Of a stretch of 64,000 bases of DNA, positions 1 to 11,455 are shown piece by piece. Position 1 is the first letter of the stretch. Each line of letters starts with the position of its first letter. The stretch covers positions 279,248 to 343,247 of the forward strand of contig JAEVLN010000024.1 in NCBI GenBank assembly GCA_018350325.1, written 5' to 3'. The notes below the pieces were generated by a model that saw only the letters and a list, made by a program, of their open reading frames with translations, did no database searches and was not told the origin of the DNA. The stretch comes from Globodera rostochiensis. Its lineage: Eukaryota > Nematoda > Chromadorea > Rhabditida > Heteroderidae. A program made the translations under genes and the position numbers.

Positions 1-722
1 CGGAGGGGAGCGCAGCTAATAAGCCAAATAAGCTGCCACCTACCCGGCTGCTGCAAAGCTAGTTGCGAATTAATAGAGCTCAGGGCCGCACCGGAAGCTG
101 TCCACCAATTGGGGGGAGAGCCAAAATTCCCTAGCAGGCAAAATCAGAGGGCAAACACAGCAGAATTATTGAAATTCCAAATTCAATCAATATTTGGCAA
201 CTTCCAACTCTTTTAAACAAACAAAACGGAGTTCGGCCGCCGTAGAGTACAACAAAGCTTGCCCCTCCAAATCAGTTCACAGCCCAAGTTTGACGATTTA
301 CAACAACAAAAAAATTATTAAAAATGTAATTCAATCAATATCCGGCCAAGAAACGATTGCAGACAAACTGAATCCGCTAATTGGTAATTAATTCGGACAA
401 AACGGATACGATTAAATTAGGTTCAACTCGCAAAACCACCCGGGGCGCTGGCTAAGCGCCCAATCAATGGGGCAAGGGGTAAATTTATAGCAATCAAAAT
501 CTGGTAGACAATAAAGAAGTATTGAAAAATTCAAAGTCAATCAATATCGGGGCAACAAACAATTCGGTATTGGCTGCCAAAAATCAATTTCCAGCCAATA
601 ATCGACCCTAAAACAAAGGTCTGCACCCAAACTGAATTAGGGCAGGATCTGGCTGCCGCCCATTGGGCCGTAATAACGGCCTATAAAAACACAAACTGCT
701 TCATGAAAAGCCAAAGGTCAAT

Positions 723-2065
723 TAGTTATCCGCAAGGTTAAGAGGATAAGCGCCCCAAACTAGGGTGACTTTGCACCAAAATTCAGGTTTCTGACCAATA
801 CCAGTACCCAATTGAGCGTGGGCCCCATGGCAAAGCAGGCTAAATCTGGCAAAGCCACTCGGTAGCAAACAAAACCCTAATAAAATGCTATCAGCCTTTA
901 AGCCGAGATTATTGGGTAAATATCCTTTAACATCCACAACAGGCCCTTTTAAAAATTCTCCTATTCCCTTACATTCTCTCGACCTTCCCTCCGCGCAATT
1001 GGTCTCTCCCTTACTTCTTCCCCTTCCTTTCTTTCTTTCGCCCTTTACTTCTCCCCCTCCGTTTCTTTCTCTAGCCCCTTACTTCTTCCCCTTCCTTTAT
1101 TTCTCTCACCCTTTACTTTTCCCCCGCCGTTTCTTTCTCTAGCCCCTTACTTCTTCCCCTTCCTTTTTTTCTCTCGCCCCTTAATCGAAAACGGGTTTAA
1201 GTCCAACCTTTCCGTCAGACAATTCCAAAATTTGTTCATCACAACCACAGAGTGTGGTGGGTGAAGCACTTTAGTACCTTGTAGACTTGTGCTAAGTCAA
1301 CGCACCGTTCAAATTCGGATTTTTTAAAGAAAGATTAAACAGTTTTTAGATAGGGTGCGTCGACGTCCAAATAGTTATCCGCAAGGTTAAGAGGATAAGC
1401 GCCCCAAACTAGGGTGACTTTGCACCAAAATTCAGGTTTCTGACCAATACCAGTACCCAATTGAGCGTGGGCCCCATGGCAAAGCAGGCTAAATCTGGCA
1501 AAGCCACTCGGTAGCAAACAAAACCCTAATAAAATGCTATCAGCCTTTAAGCCGAGATTATTGGGTAAATATCCTTTAACATCCACAACAGGCCCTTTTA
1601 AAAATTCTCCTATTCCCTTACATTCTCTCGACCTTCCCTCCGCGCAATTGGTCTCTCCCTTACTTCTTCCCCTTCCTTTCTTTCTTTCGCCCTTTACTTC
1701 TCCCCCTCCGTTTCTTTCTCTAGCCCCTTACTTCTTCCCCTTCCTTTATTTCTCTCACCCTTTACTTTCTCCCCCGCCGTTTCTTTCTCTAGCCCCTTAC
1801 TTCTTCCCCTTCCTTTTTTTCTCTCGCCCCTTAATCGAAAACGGGTTTAAGTCCAACCTTTCCGTCAGACAATTCCAAAATTTGTTCATCACAACCACAG
1901 AGTGTGGTGGGTGAAGCACTTTAGTACCTTGTAGACTTGTGCTAAGTCAACGCACCGTTCAAATTCGGATTTTTTAAAGAAAGATTAAACAGTTTTTAGA
2001 TAGGGTGCGTCGACGTCCAAATAGTTATCCGCAAGGTTAAGAGGATAAGCGCCCCAAACTAGGGT
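723..2065 (+). repeat. Tandem 649-bp units, left arm
   Basis: The unit starts with TAGTTATCCGCAAGG at 723, 1372 and 2022, the last copy being cut off after 44 bp by the palindrome centre. Each full unit contains a mixed part, a pyrimidine-rich block of CTTACTTCTTCCCC-like words (about 1003-1184 and 1652-1834) and an end block carrying TAGATAGGGTGCGTCGACG (from 1347 and 1997). The two full units are almost identical, so the duplication is recent. Confidence 0.9.
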
Positions 2066-2089
2066 GACGTCGACGCACCCTATCTAAAA
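1994..2089. repeat. Head-to-head copies of the GGGTGCGTCGACG motif at the palindrome centre
   Basis: TAGATAGGGTGCGTCGACG starts at 1997 and its reverse complement ends at 2086, facing each other across 48 bp. About 32 of 37 bases around this motif match the 107-bp satellite at 14.4-15.4 kb (TAGATGGGGTGCGTTGATG). The two repeat families therefore share this block. Confidence 0.75.
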
Positions 2090-3358
2090 ACTGTTTAATC
2101 TTTCTTTAAAAAATCCGAATTTGAACGGTGCGTTGACTTAGCACAAGTCTACAAGGTACTAAAGTGCTTCACCCACCACACTCTGTGGTTGTGATGAACA
2201 AATTTTGGAATTGTCTGACGGAAAGGTTGGACTTAAACCCGTTTTCGATTAAGGGGCGAGAGAAAAAAAGGAAGGGAAGAAGTAAGGGGCTAGAGAAAGA
2301 AACGGCGGGGGAGAAGTAAAGGGTGAGAGAAATAAAGGAAGGGGAAGAAGTAAGGGGCTAGAGAAAGAAACGGAGGGGGAGAAGTAAAGGGCGAAAGAAA
2401 GAAAGGAAGGGGAAGAAGTAAGGGAGAGACCAATTGCGCGGAGGGAAGGTCGAGAGAATGTAAGGGAATAGGAGAATTTTTAAAAGGGCCTGTTGTGGAT
2501 GTTAAAGGATATTTACCCAATAATCTCGGCTTAAAGGCTGATAGCATTTTATTAGGGTTTTGTTTGCTACCGAGTGGCTTTGCCAGATTTAGCCTGCTTT
2601 GCCATGGGGCCCACGCTCAATTGGGTACTGGTATTGGTCAGAAACCTGAATTTTGGTGCAAAGTCACCCTAGTTTGGGGCGCTTATCCTCTTAACCTTGC
2701 GGATAACTATTTGGACGTCGACGCACCCTATCTAAAAACTGTTTAATCTTTCTTTAAAAAATCCGAATTTGAACGGTGCGTTGACTTAGCACAAGTCTAC
2801 AAGGTACTAAAGTGCTTCACCCACCACACTCTGTGGTTGTGATGAACAAATTTTGGAATTGTCTGACGGAAAGGTTGGACTTAAACCCGTTTTCGATTAA
2901 GGGGCGAGAGAAAAAAAGGAAGGGGAAGAAGTAAGGGGCTAGAGAAAGAAACGGCGGGGGAAAAGTAAAGGGTGAGAGAAATAAAGGAAGGGGAAGAAGT
3001 AAGGGGCTAGAGAAAGAAACGGAGGGGGAGAAGTAAAGGGCGAAAGAAAGAAAGGAAGGGGAAGAAGTAAGGGAGAGACCAATTGCGCGGAGGGAAGGTC
3101 GAGAGAATGTAAGGGAATAGGAGAATTTTTAAAAGGGCCTGTTGTGGATGTTAAAGGATATTTACCCAATAATCTCGGCTTAAAGGCTGATAGCATTTTA
3201 TTAGGGTTTTGTTTGCTACCGAGTGGCTTTGCCAGATTTAGCCTGCTTTGCCATGGGGCCCACGCTCAATTGGGTACTGGTATTGGTCAGAAACCTGAAT
3301 TTTGGTGCAAAGTCACCCTAGTTTGGGGCGCTTATCCTCTTAACCTTGCGGATAACTA
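2066..3358 (-). repeat. Tandem 649-bp units, right arm
   Basis: This is the mirror image of the left arm. Two full units lie in the opposite orientation, and their purine-rich blocks read GAGAAAGAAACGG-like words on the top strand (about 2259-2440 and 2905-3085). The outermost unit ends at 3358, where unique arm sequence resumes. Confidence 0.9.
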
Positions 3359-4360
3359 ATTGACCTTTGGCTTTTCATGAAGCAGTTTGTGTTTTTATAG
3401 GCCGTTATTACGGCCCAATGGGCGGCAGCCAGATCCTGCCCTAATTCAGTTTGGGTGCAGACCTTTGTTTTAGGGTCGATTATTGGCTGGAAATTGATTT
3501 TTGGCAGCCAATACCGAATTGTTTGTTGCCCCGATATTGATTGACTTTGAATTTTTCAATACTTCTTTATTGTCTACCAGATTTTGATTGCTATAAATTT
3601 ACCCCTTGCCCCATTGATTGGGCGCTTAGCCAGCGCCCCGGGTGGTTTTGCGAGTTGAACCTAATTTAATCGTATCCGTTTTGTCCGAATTAATTACCAA
3701 TTAGCGGATTCAGTTTGTCTGCAATCGTTTCTTGGCCGGATATTGATTGAATTACATTTTTAATAATTTTTTTGTTGTTGTAAATCGTCAAACTTGGGCT
3801 GTGAACTGATTTGGAGGGGCAAGCTTTGTTGTACTCTACGGCGGCCGAACTCCGTTTTGTTTGTTTAAAAGAGTTGGAAGTTGCCAAATATTGATTGAAT
3901 TTGGAATTTCAATAATTCTGCTGTGTTTGCCCTCTGATTTTGCCTGCTAGGGAATTTTGGCTCTCCCCCCAATTGGTGGACAGCTTCCGGTGCGGCCCTG
4001 AGCTCTATTAATTCGCAACTAGCTTTGCAGCAGCCGGGTAGGTGGCAGCTTATTTGGCTTATTAGCTGCGCTCCCCTCCGCCCGAATTGCTTGGCAGGCC
4101 GATCTTGCCCCAGCGCAGCTTGATTGGCAACTTTGTTAGGTGCCAAATTTTGCTGGAGCTTGATTCTTCAATAATTTTCCTTTGATATTAGCCGCCAGGT
4201 TTGGCTAATTGTCAACACCCGAATTCAGTTTAGTTTCTTAGTTGCCCACTTGCCATTTTTGCCTGTTAGTAAACTTGGCACTTGCCCCAATTACTTAGCA
4301 GCTTAAATTAGGCCAACAGGCGGTTTTGGGCACCCTAATAGGGGCCTCTATTAGGGGGAC
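3359..4360. repeat. Degenerate GATATTGATTGAATTT module
   Basis: This GC-richer stretch has copies of a loose ~200-bp unit. Each carries a GATATTGATTGAATTT-like word, then TTTTTCAATAATTC, then a GCCAAATTTTGGC-like block, then CCCCAATTGATTGGCAGCTTA. Copies start near 3533 and 3885, with partial copies near 4165. The mirror of the part up to 4080 lies at 1-722. No gene is seen. Confidence 0.65.
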
Positions 4361-4760
4361 GCGGAAAGATAAAGAGAGAAGTAGAAGGGAGAGAGAGAAA
4401 GAAAGAGAAGTTAGAAGAAAATATTAAGAAAAGCGAGAAAGAGTGTAAGCGGAGGAAAAAGAACGGGGGGAGAGAGAGTATGAGAGAAGTAAGAGGGACA
4501 GATAAAAAAAAAAGCGAGAAAGACAGAGAGAAGTAAGGGCGAAAGATAAAGAGAGTTACAACGAGTGAGAGAGAAAATAAAGGAAGAGATAGTGAAACTA
4601 TAATTTTGCTCCTGAAAAATTAGAAGTTAAAACTTTACCCAAAAATTTATCAAGGATTTTATCAAAAATTTTTAAACATTAAAAGGTTTTTCAATATTAT
4701 TAGGGGGTTTTTTAATTTTTGAATTTTTTGTGTTATCTAAAATTTTTTTATAAAAAGAAT
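4361..4760 (+). repeat. Composite repeat A: purine tract plus AT-rich tail
   Basis: A nearly pure AG tract (4361-4600) follows the junction phrase CCTAATAGGGG. It is followed by an AT-rich tail ending in TTTTTTGTGTTATCTAAAAT. The same order of junction, purine tract and tail recurs in the next three modules, which defines the composite unit. Confidence 0.6.
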
Positions 4761-6450
4761 TCAATAATTCAGGGTATCAGATTCGCCTTTTGGCTCTTGC
4801 TCAATTGATTACCAGCTAGCTTTGGCCCACACCCGGTGTTTTGGTCGAATTAATTGCACTCAGGCTTTTCCCGTGTCAGTAGGCTTGTAATCGCCTTTGC
4901 CCGATATTGTTTGAATTTAAATTTTTGCGGCAATTATTGATATAGCCAATTGGCTGCTAGGTAATCTTTTCCTCCCCCGTTGATGGACGGCTAAGGGCAA
5001 CAGCCGGGTTTGGGGCTTGCCCTAATTTGGGCATCATCCTGTTCGACTCTGCGTCAGAATTAATTGTTCCCAAGCCCCGGATCAGTTTGTTTGAATCGTT
5101 TATTGGCCGGATATTGATTGAATTTAGATTGTTTAATAACTCCCCTTTGATATTGACCGCCAGATTTTGGCTTCAAGTAAAGTTAGGCCTCCTCAATTGG
5201 CAGCTTAGATTGGACCTTGAGGTTCCCTAACTTGGGCCCCATTCACGCCCTCTTCTCTACCGCGGAATTAATTGCCTGTCAATTACCGGATTCAGTTTAT
5301 TCAATTGTTTATTAGTTGGCAGATATTGTTTAAATTTGATTTTTTATTAATTTTGTTTTGATAATGCCAGTAAACCTTTTTGTTATTTGATTTGGGGTGC
5401 CCTTCAATTGCTTGCAGATAGCCTTGAAGAACCCTCGAGGCAAATTGTTTCCGCTTGTTCGTTGGACGGGTATTGATTGGGTTTGAATTTTTCAAGAATT
5501 CCCTTTTGATATTGCCAGCTAAATTTTGGCTGCTTGGGACCCTGCCCCCCCCCCCCTCCCAATTGATTGGAGCTTAGATTGGGCCAACAGGCGATGTTGG
5601 GCCCTAATAGGGGAGAGAGAGAAAGATAAGTAAAGGAGCGAGAAAGAGAGAGAGAGAGAGATAGAGAGAAGTACGGGTGAGAGAGAGAGAGAAGTATGGG
5701 CGAGAGAAAGAGAGAGAGAGAGAGAAGTAAGGGAAAAAGAGAAGCGGAGGAGAGAGAAATAAAGATAAAAGTAAGGCGTATAGAGAAAGAGAGAGTAAGG
5801 GTTTAGAAAGAGAGAAGGTGGAGAGGGAGAGAAAAGAACGAATATACAGGGGCTGGCGAATCCAATGGCTAGGGCATTATTGCTTGATGTCTCTTCACGT
5901 AAAAGCGCAATAATAGCGATTTTGAGAATTTTAAACACTATATTTGGGCCAAACTCCTTACAAAAGTTCAAAAACCTACAGCGAAGTAAGGAGTGGAGTG
6001 AAAGAGAGAACGGAGTGAGAGAGAGATAGAGAAAAGTAAGGGGGAGAGAGAGAGAGTAGTTAGGTGCGCAAGAAAGAGAGAGCAAACTAAGGAGAAGAGA
6101 GAAAGAGAGGGAGAGAGAAGAACGAATATACAGTGGCAGGAGAATCCAATGACTGGTTGATTGATTGATTCGCATTAATACCGGGTTGAGGATTTTGAAC
6201 CCTATATTTGGGCCAACCCCCTTACAAAAAGTTTAAAAAACATAATTTGTTGGCAGCCCCTCTGTACGCAAAAGCCTAGCTAATGGTCCAAAGAAATCAA
6301 TTTTGGCCTATTTAGCTTTGAGAAAAATTATAAACAAAGTTAAACTTTCTATATTTTACTCAAAAAAAATACTTTGCCAAAAATCTTTATAACGTTAAGT
6401 TTTAAATATTATTTTGTGTTTGAATTTTTTGTGTTAACTAAAATAATAAC
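4761..6450 (+). repeat. Composite repeat B
   Basis: A GC-richer part (4761-5606) has GATATTGATTGAATTT-like words near 4905, 5110, 5310 and 5470. An AG tract (5607-6140) is interrupted at 5850-5990 by unique-looking sequence. An AT-rich tail ends in TTTTTTGTGTTAACTAAAATAA near 6440. A long Leu/Ser/Phe-rich open frame on the minus strand (5519-6175) is only the translation of the pyrimidine strand and is not a gene. Confidence 0.6.
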
Positions 6451-7830
6451 GTTTGTATGATTTGAGAACCGAGTATTTGAAAATGGCAAGGCGCCCTTCC
6501 CGGACTTTGCCGCCCGAGAAGGTGGATGGCACCTTCGCCTTTGGGCCGCTCAATTGATTGGCAGCAGCTAAATTTGGCAGCACAAGTTTGTGTTCCAATG
6601 GCTCGTTGCCAAGATATCTGTTGAATAAGAATTCGAATTTTTCAAGAATTCTTCTTTGATATTGGTACCCGGATTTTAGCTGCGAGTAAGTTTGCCCCTC
6701 GCCCAATTGATTAGCAGCTTAGATTGGGCCAACTTTGGGAGTCAACCGTATTTGGCCTCTATCCTGTACTACTCTACGCTCAAAACCATTGCCAACCAAT
6801 AGCCGAATTCAGTTTGTTTGCCGGATATTGATTGAATTTGATAGCTCACTAAGCCCCTTTGCAATTAGGCCCCAGATAGAAGAATTTAGTTTCTTTGCAA
6901 GTGTTGTCAGTTAAATTTGCAGCTAGATTTGGGTTGCAGCCGCACTTGGGCAGCCTATTTGGCCTATTAGCCGCGCTGTCCTACGGAGGCATTGATTGCC
7001 GGCCAAATTCAGATTGTTTGCAGCCGTTTGTTGAGGCCAATATTGATTGAACTTTAATTTTTCAATAATTCCCCCTTTGATATTGGCCGCCAAATTTTGG
7101 CTGCTAGTAAATTTGGCACCTTGCCCCACTGATTGGCCGAATTATATTAGGCCAACAAACGGTTTGGGCGCCTACCAGGCGACAAGAGAGAGAGCGTAAG
7201 AGATGTGCTGGAGATGAGATAAAGAGAGAGAGGAAAGTAAGGGGAAGGGGGAGAGGATAGAGAGAGAGAGGAGAAAGAGCGAGAGAGCGATAAAGGGAGA
7301 GAGAAAGAAAGAGAGATAGAGAGAAAAGAGCGCGATACAGGAGAGGGAATTGAGCAAATTGTTAAAGCCAGTTAGATTTGAGAGAAGTTAGGAGTAGGAG
7401 TATAGAGAAAAAGAAGTAAGCGGGAGAGAGGATAGAGAGAGGAAAGTAAGGGGGAGGGGGAGAGGATCGAGAGGGAGAGAGGGAAGTAAGGCGGAGCGAG
7501 AAAAATAGAACAAGTAAAGGAAAGCAATTGCAGGAGATTGAATTGAGAAAATTGTTAAAGTTAATTTTGAGAGAGGTTAGGATGATAGAGAAAGAGAAGT
7601 AAGGGGGTGCGAGAATAGAGAGAGAGTGGGAAGTAAGGAGGGAGAGCGAAAGATCGAACAAGTAGAGGATAGGGTGCTTGCAATAGAGGGAATTGAGGAA
7701 AACTTTTAAAAAAATTAATCTTTTATAAGTATTGAAAAATTTATGAAATTTTTTGTCATTTTTTCAAATATTTTTTTGCGTTTTTTAAATATTTGTTTTT
7801 TTGTGTGAAACTAAAATAATCCTATCAAAA
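6451..7830 (+). repeat. Composite repeat C
   Basis: The mixed part has GATATTGATTGAATTT-like words near 6617, 6825 and 7040. It is followed by the junction GGTTTGGGCGCCTACCAGG, an AG tract (7180-7690) and an AT-rich tail with TTTTTTTGTGTGAAACTAAA near 7800. The order matches composite repeats A, B and D. Confidence 0.6.
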
Positions 7831-8130
7831 TAGACCAACTATAATTTTGTGTGATTGTGTAACCGACTTAGCTTGGTTGCAAACGTTTGATGGTCGGATA
7901 TTGATTGATCTTTAATTTTACAATAATTTCCCTTTGATGTTGTCACTGCCAATTTGAGCTCTCGCCTAATTGATTGGCGACTGATAAACCAACAGGCTGC
8001 TTTTCCCCCTTAACAGGGGGAGAGAAAAAAAAGTAAAGAGGAGAGATAGAAAAAGAGAAAAAGAAAAAAGAAAGTGAAAGAGAGAAAGAGAGAGAAAAGC
8101 TAGGGGAGAGAAAGAGAGAGAGAGAGAGAG

Positions 8131-8285
8131 GGAAGTAAAGGGGTGAGAAGACAGAGAGAGGGAAGTAAGGGGAAGAGAGAAAGATAGGCAAGTAAAGGGA
8201 AGACAGATTGCAGGAGAGGGAATTGAGAAAATTGTTGAAAGTTAAATTTGAGAGAAGTTAGGCGGATAGAAAAAAAGTAAGGGGG

Positions 8286-8358
<73 letters not shown>

Positions 8359-8890
8359 AAGATAGAACAAGTAAAAGAGAGAGCGATTGCGAGAGAGGGA
8401 ATTGAGAAAATTTTTAAAGAAAGTTAAATTTGAGAGAAGTAGGAGGATAGAGTAAGAGAAGTGAGGGGGAAAGAGGATAGAGAGAGAGAGAGGGAAGTAA
8501 GAGTAGCAGGAGAGGGAATTGAGAAAATTGTTGAAAGCTAAAATTGAGAGAAGTAGGAGGATAGAGTAAGAGAAGTGAGGGGGAGAGAGGATAGAGAGAG
8601 AGAAAGAGAGAGAGAGAGGGAAGTAAGAGTAGCAGGAGAGGGAATTGAGAAAAGAGAAGTAGGAGGATAGAGTAAGAGAAGTGAAGGGGAGAGAGGATAG
8701 AGAAAGAAAGAGAGAGAGAGGGAAGTAAAGGGGTGAGAAGACAGAGAGAGGGAAGTAAGGGGAAGAGAGAAAGATAGGCAAGTAAAGGGAAGACCGATTG
8801 CAGGAGAGGGAATTGAGAAAATTGTTGAAAGTTAAATTTGAGAGAAGTTAGGCGGATAGAAAAAAAGTAAGGGGGGAGAGAGGATAGAGA
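8131..8890 (+). repeat. ~170-bp direct duplication, 590 bp apart
   Basis: 8131-8300 and 8721-8890 are almost identical, both starting GGAAGTAAAGGGGTGAGAAG. This explains why two unrelated-looking minus-strand open frames (7943-8191 and 8242-8781) share an N-terminus. The duplication lies wholly within the purine tract. Confidence 0.85.
8297..8349 (+). repeat. (GA)n microsatellite
   Basis: This is an uninterrupted GA dinucleotide run of about 53 bp inside the larger purine tract. Confidence 0.97.
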
Positions 8891-9141
8891 GAGGAAAAAA
8901 GTAAGGGGAGAGAGGATAGGGAGAGAGAGAGAGAGAGAGAAAGATAGAACAAGTAGAGTAGATAGAGAGCGCTTGGAAGAGAGTGAATTGAGAAATTTTT
9001 TAAAGAAAGTTAAATCTTCTATACGTTACCAAAAATTTATGAAGTTTTTTTTGTCAAAAATCCTTAAATTTTCAAAGTTTTCAAATATTATTTTGTTTTT
9101 TTAAATATTGTACTTTTTGCTACCTAAAATAAGTCTATAAA

Positions 9142-9715
9142 AATAGGTCAAGAATAATTCAGCTTTAATTTTGCAGCCAAATTTGGGGTGCTAGCGAATT
9201 GGCCTCCCCGCTAATTGCTTGATAATTTTGTTGGTTGCCAGTCTCCAATTCAGGTTGTTTGCAATTGTGTATTAGTTGCCTAAATTGGATGATTTTGAAT
9301 GGCGGGGTTGATTAAATAAATTTTATACTCCTGCCTAATTGCTTGATAATTTTGTTGGCTGCCAGATTTTCACTTCAGTTTGTTTACAATTGCGTATTAG
9401 TTGGATGACGAAACGAAGTATTGATTGATTTTAAACTTTGCAATAATTCTGCTTTAATTTTGCAGCCTAATTTGAGGTGCTAACGAATTTGGCCTCCCCG
9501 CTAATTGCTTGATAATTTTGTTAGCTGCCAGATCTAAACCGAGATCCGTTTGAAGCGTTTGCTGGCAGGATATTAGTTGAATTTAAACTTCTTAAGTCAA
9601 ATTTGAGGCGCTAATGAATTTGGTCCCGTTGTTTTTTCGCAGTTTTGTTGGCTGCCAGATCTAAACCGAAATAAGTTTGAAACGTTTGCTGGCAGGATAT
9701 TTGGCGAATTTTAAT
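9142..9715 (+). repeat. Degenerate tandem repeat around CCGCTAATTGCTTGATAATT
   Basis: Three to four diverged copies share TTTTGCAGCCAAATTTG, then CCCCGCTAATTGCTTGATAA, then TTTTGTTGGCTGCCAGAT, then a TTTGCTGGCAGGATATT-like end. They begin near 9142, 9301 (partial), 9432 and 9578. No coding signal is seen. Confidence 0.7.
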
Positions 9716-10690
9716 CTAAGCATGTTAAGCCGCACTGGCTGCAAGTCCGATTTGCCCTGCAGGCTGAACGCGTATACAGGCCGCCAAAATCTGCTTTCAC
9801 TGGCCACTCTCTCACCAGCTAAATTTGCCCCTCTGCCAAAAGTGGCCAGGGTTTTAGCTCGTTAGCAGCTTTGCCCTTCGGGTTAATTTTAGCTGCCAGA
9901 TTCGGGGCTACTTTTAGGTTTGCGTTGCCGCTCAATTGATTAACTGTAAGTCTGCTTGTTGCTGGATTTGCCCTAAAGCTTATTGATTGAAAGCGGTTGT
10001 GCCTGTCACTCGAATAATCGCTGATCGGCTGCAATATGGTTAAGGGGCCGCTAATTGGTACAGATTTCCTGTACGCTTGCTTTATTTGGGTATCTTAGCC
10101 AACTGCCTGCTATATATTAAAGTTGGATTTTAAAAAAATTCTGCAACGTAACGGCCAAGTTTAATATTTGGTAGCTTTTCCTTTTTTGAATATAAAAATT
10201 TAATTTAATTTTGTTTTATATTTTTAAACTTTAAATTATTTAAATCAACCCCCCCCCCCTTTAAAATTTTGAACTTGCTTTTATTATAATATATTGATAT
10301 TTCTCGAAAGCTTTTTTATTTTAATACGTTTATTGACCCCTGCTGAAGTTTATTGAGAAAATATTGAATGAAGAATAAACAGAGCGAATACCCTAAGGGC
10401 TCAAATTTCATCGAAAAAATTTATTATATATTTACAATTTTTTATTTTTACTTTACGATTTAACGATCTAATAAATATATTTTTATATTAACAAAATAAT
10501 TTTAAATTTTATGAATTTATAAAATATTTTAAATATTTATTTATTTTATATTTCAATTTTTTAATTTTACTTTACGATTTTTCTTTAATTATTTATTAAG
10601 AAATTTTTTTCGATTTTATAAATATTTTTTTATATTTTGTAAATAATTTTGAATTTTATGAAAAATAATTTTAATTTTAATTTTAAAAAA
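9716..10690. other. End of the repeat domain and entry into AT-rich DNA
   Basis: 9716-10080 is still GC-richer and repeat-like, with short GCCAGATT and CAATTGATT words. The open frames there (9677-9865 plus, 9819-10034 minus) look like chance frames in repeat DNA. From about 10100 the composition drops abruptly to very high AT, with a run of C at 10250-10258. I see no gene. Confidence 0.5.
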
Positions 10691-10886
10691 TAATATTTGC
10701 TCGCGCAGGGCTTTGAACTTGGCTGCTGCCTGCAGAGCCCCTTGCTCGCGCAGGGCTTTGAACTTGGCTGTTGACTGCAGGCCCCCTCACTCACTACTGC
10801 AGTGGAGACAATTAGTTTATTTCCTTTGGCTGACGTCATTCTCCACCATATAGGGAGAATTAGTGGCTTTGTTACCAATACACCAT

Positions 10887-10944
10887 TGGCCAAGTGGTTA
10901 AGGCTCTCGCTTCTCTCTCGCAGAGGCAGCGGGGGTTCGGATCC
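10887..10944 (+). promoter_or_regulatory. tRNA-like RNA polymerase III A and B boxes, unit 1
   Basis: TGGCCAAGTGG (10887-10897) is a perfect A box. GGTTCGGATCC (10934-10944) is a B box with one deviation. The spacing suits a tRNA-type promoter. I could not fold a proper acceptor stem or anticodon arm, since the CTCTCGCTTCTCTCTCGCAGAG part does not pair canonically. I therefore read it as a tRNA-derived element, not a tRNA gene. Confidence 0.7.
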
Positions 10945-11397
10945 CCGCAGCGGCGGATGAATTTTTCGGATTAAAAATATTTTGGCAGAGTCAAAAAAAG
11001 TCGCGCAGCTGCGCAAGTGAAATTTAAAGATTTAAATTTCGAAAAAAGTCTCGCAGGGTGCGCGAGTAACTCGCGCAGTGAAAAAAAAAATAAAAATTAA
11101 AATAATTAAAATATTAAATAAAGTCGCGCAGCAGAAATTTGCATAAAGTCGCGCAGTGCGCAAGATGCTCAAACGTCTTAAAATTTCGAAATTTCAAAAA
11201 ATTTAAAAAAGTCGCGCAGGGCTTTAAACTTGGCTGCTGCCTGCAGAGCCCCTTGCTCGCGCAGGAGATTGAACTTGGCTGCTGGCTGCAGATCCCCTCA
11301 CTCACTACTGCAGTGGAGACAATTTGTTTATTTCCTTTGGCTGAGGTCATTCTCCCCCATATATGGGCAATAGCGGCCATTGCCCCCAATACACCAG

Positions 11398-11455
11398 TGG
11401 CCAAGTGGTTAGTGCTCTCCTCTCTCTCTCGCAGCGGCAGCGGGGGTTCGGATCC
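11398..11455 (+). promoter_or_regulatory. tRNA-like RNA polymerase III A and B boxes, unit 2
   Basis: TGGCCAAGTGG (11398-11408) and GGTTCGGATCC (11445-11455) are identical to the boxes in the first unit and keep the same spacing. The sequence between them has drifted, so the promoter boxes are better kept than the linker. Confidence 0.7.

Larger units (their letters stand above)
1..4080. repeat. ~4.08-kb near-perfect palindrome
   Basis: Bases 1-2017 reappear as reverse complement at 2066-4080. The 48-bp centre (2018-2065) is a truncated further copy of the arm's own tandem unit. The arms differ only by one- or two-base changes, such as a missing C in a pyrimidine run near 2275. The mirror of base 1 falls at 4080, so the palindrome may continue to the left of the window. 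Several open frames of 65-126 codons occur in mirrored pairs here. They are translations of the repeat and match nothing I recognise, so I do not call them genes. A hairpin of this size at a sequence end can be real or can arise from fold-back long reads. Confidence 0.93.
7831..9140 (+). repeat. Composite repeat D with the longest purine tract
   Basis: A short mixed part with a GATATTGATTGATCTT word near 7895 leads through CCCCTTAACAGGGGG into an AG tract of about 970 bp (8022-8990). The AT-rich tail follows. Inside the tract, words such as GGAAGTAAGGGG and CAGGAGAGGGAATTGAG recur at about 110-120-bp spacing. Confidence 0.65.

Noticed and set aside
722..3359. Mirrored open frames of 71-126 codons in the palindrome
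   Set aside because: They occur wherever the 649-bp unit occurs, on whichever strand it lies, and end in pyrimidine-tract translations. There is no start context, splice site or domain.
5519..8781. Several Leu/Ser/Phe-rich minus-strand frames
   Set aside because: They are translations of CT-repeat strands and contain only low-complexity sequence.
10880..10950. A functional tRNA gene
   Set aside because: A and B boxes are present, but no acceptor stem or proper anticodon arm can be formed.
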